Shown: in pieces, positions 11,539-11,797 of the stretch
Position numbering within the stretch: the stretch's first letter is position 1
How the letters are laid out: each line of letters begins with the position of its first letter
Source of the DNA: Bacteroidetes bacterium GWA2_30_7
Lineage (GTDB): Bacteria > Bacteroidota > Bacteroidia > Bacteroidales > GWF2-33-38
Assembly (NCBI GenBank): GCA_001768155.1
Contig: MENC01000285.1
Location: 5,617 to 17,413 of the forward strand
Length of the DNA: 11,797 nucleotides
Direction of reading: 5' to 3'
Made by a program: the position numbers and the translations under genes
Notes under the pieces: model-generated
The model's input: the letters and a program-made list of their open reading frames with translations, nothing else
Told to the model about the DNA's origin: nothing
The model's database searches: none

Positions 11539-11797
11539 TTAGCAATTATATTCTAACGTAACTTTCTGAATTTGACCTCCGAGCGGTGGATTTATCTTTG
11601 AAACTTTAACTTTTAGTTGATTTATTTTAGGAAAACTTTCTTTAATCGAATCTGCAATTCTTTTCGAAACATTCTCAAGAAGTTTTGATTTTATCGCCAT
11701 TTCTTTTTTTACAAGCATAAAAACTGATTGATAATTAATTGTTTCGTTAAGTTCGTCGGTTTCGGCAGCCAATTCAATATTATAATCAATCATTACA
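11539..11797 (-). CDS. folB: Dihydroneopterin aldolase, C-terminal part
   Basis: This minus-strand frame runs from the right window edge to a stop at 11539-11541, giving at least 84 readable residues. The family is about 120 long, so roughly 35 N-terminal residues, including the first active-site glutamate, lie outside. Visible landmarks are AAETDELNETINYQSVF, with the conserved active-site tyrosine (equivalent to Tyr54 of the S. aureus enzyme), AIKSKLLENVSKRIAD, with the second glutamate, and the KVKVSKINPPLGGQ strand with the catalytic lysine (equivalent to Lys100). The enzyme converts 7,8-dihydroneopterin to 6-hydroxymethyl-7,8-dihydropterin in folate synthesis. The in-frame ATG at 11791-11793 is internal, because the frame stays open beyond it and the next residues match the family's central strand. 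It is convergent with the upstream hydrolase gene. Confidence 0.93.
   Translation of the reverse strand, partial: VMIDYNIELAAETDELNETINYQSVFMLVKKEMAIKSKLLENVSKRIADSIKESFPKINQLKVKVSKINPPLGGQIQKVTLEYNC

Noticed and set aside
1..11797. tRNA, rRNA or known riboswitch
   Set aside because: No cloverleaf with a GTTCGA-type T-loop, no rRNA-like stretch and no recognised aptamer core was seen in the intergenic gaps, all of which are under 200 bases.

Overview
The window looks like chromosomal DNA from a Bacteroidetes (Bacteroidota) bacterium, probably anaerobic or facultative. It is AT-rich, Shine-Dalgarno sequences are largely absent, several starts are preceded by the Bacteroidetes -7 promoter motif TAnnTTTG, and the proteins match families common in that phylum. 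Almost all genes are on the plus strand. Only the partial folB at the right edge is on the minus strand.

Layout. (1) 1-131 is the C-terminal end of a crotonase-fold enoyl-CoA hydratase cut by the window edge. (2) 132-1962 is a block of small accessory genes: a DUF6934-like protein with a tiny partner gene, a cupin protein, and a HicA/HicB toxin-antitoxin pair. (3) 1963-5243 is a three-gene operon: a benzoyl-CoA reductase / 2-hydroxyacyl-CoA dehydratase-type Fe-S subunit, its ATP-dependent activase, and a family III CoA-transferase. It ends in a probable AT-rich terminator. Together these could activate a carboxylic acid to its CoA thioester and carry out ATP-driven, low-potential electron chemistry on it. 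The usual second dehydratase subunit is not in the window. (4) 5308-7436 is a cluster of a signal-peptide-bearing YidD-like protein and two paralogous exported repeat proteins. Each paralog ends in a PGSGxxYxGDxxN membrane segment. Function is unknown. (5) 7438-9281 holds the housekeeping genes dprA and pcm. (6) 9462-11393 holds a fatty-acyl reductase-like NAD(P)-binding protein and a glyoxalase II-like metallo-hydrolase. (7) 11539-11797 is the C-terminal part of folB, convergent with the hydrolase.

Intergenic DNA carries several small degenerate repeats: a GATTGCTTCG...CGCAATGACG element inside the dehydratase operon, a CAGAT/ATCTG element that has become coding sequence in one of the exported proteins, tandem 14-mers, and an AATTTAACA mosaic between the convergent genes.

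The best candidates for something undescribed are the YidD/paralog cluster, the dehydratase-like operon with a single catalytic subunit, and the DUF6934 pair followed by an attC-like imperfect palindrome. All functional statements rest on reading motifs by eye. No database search was run.
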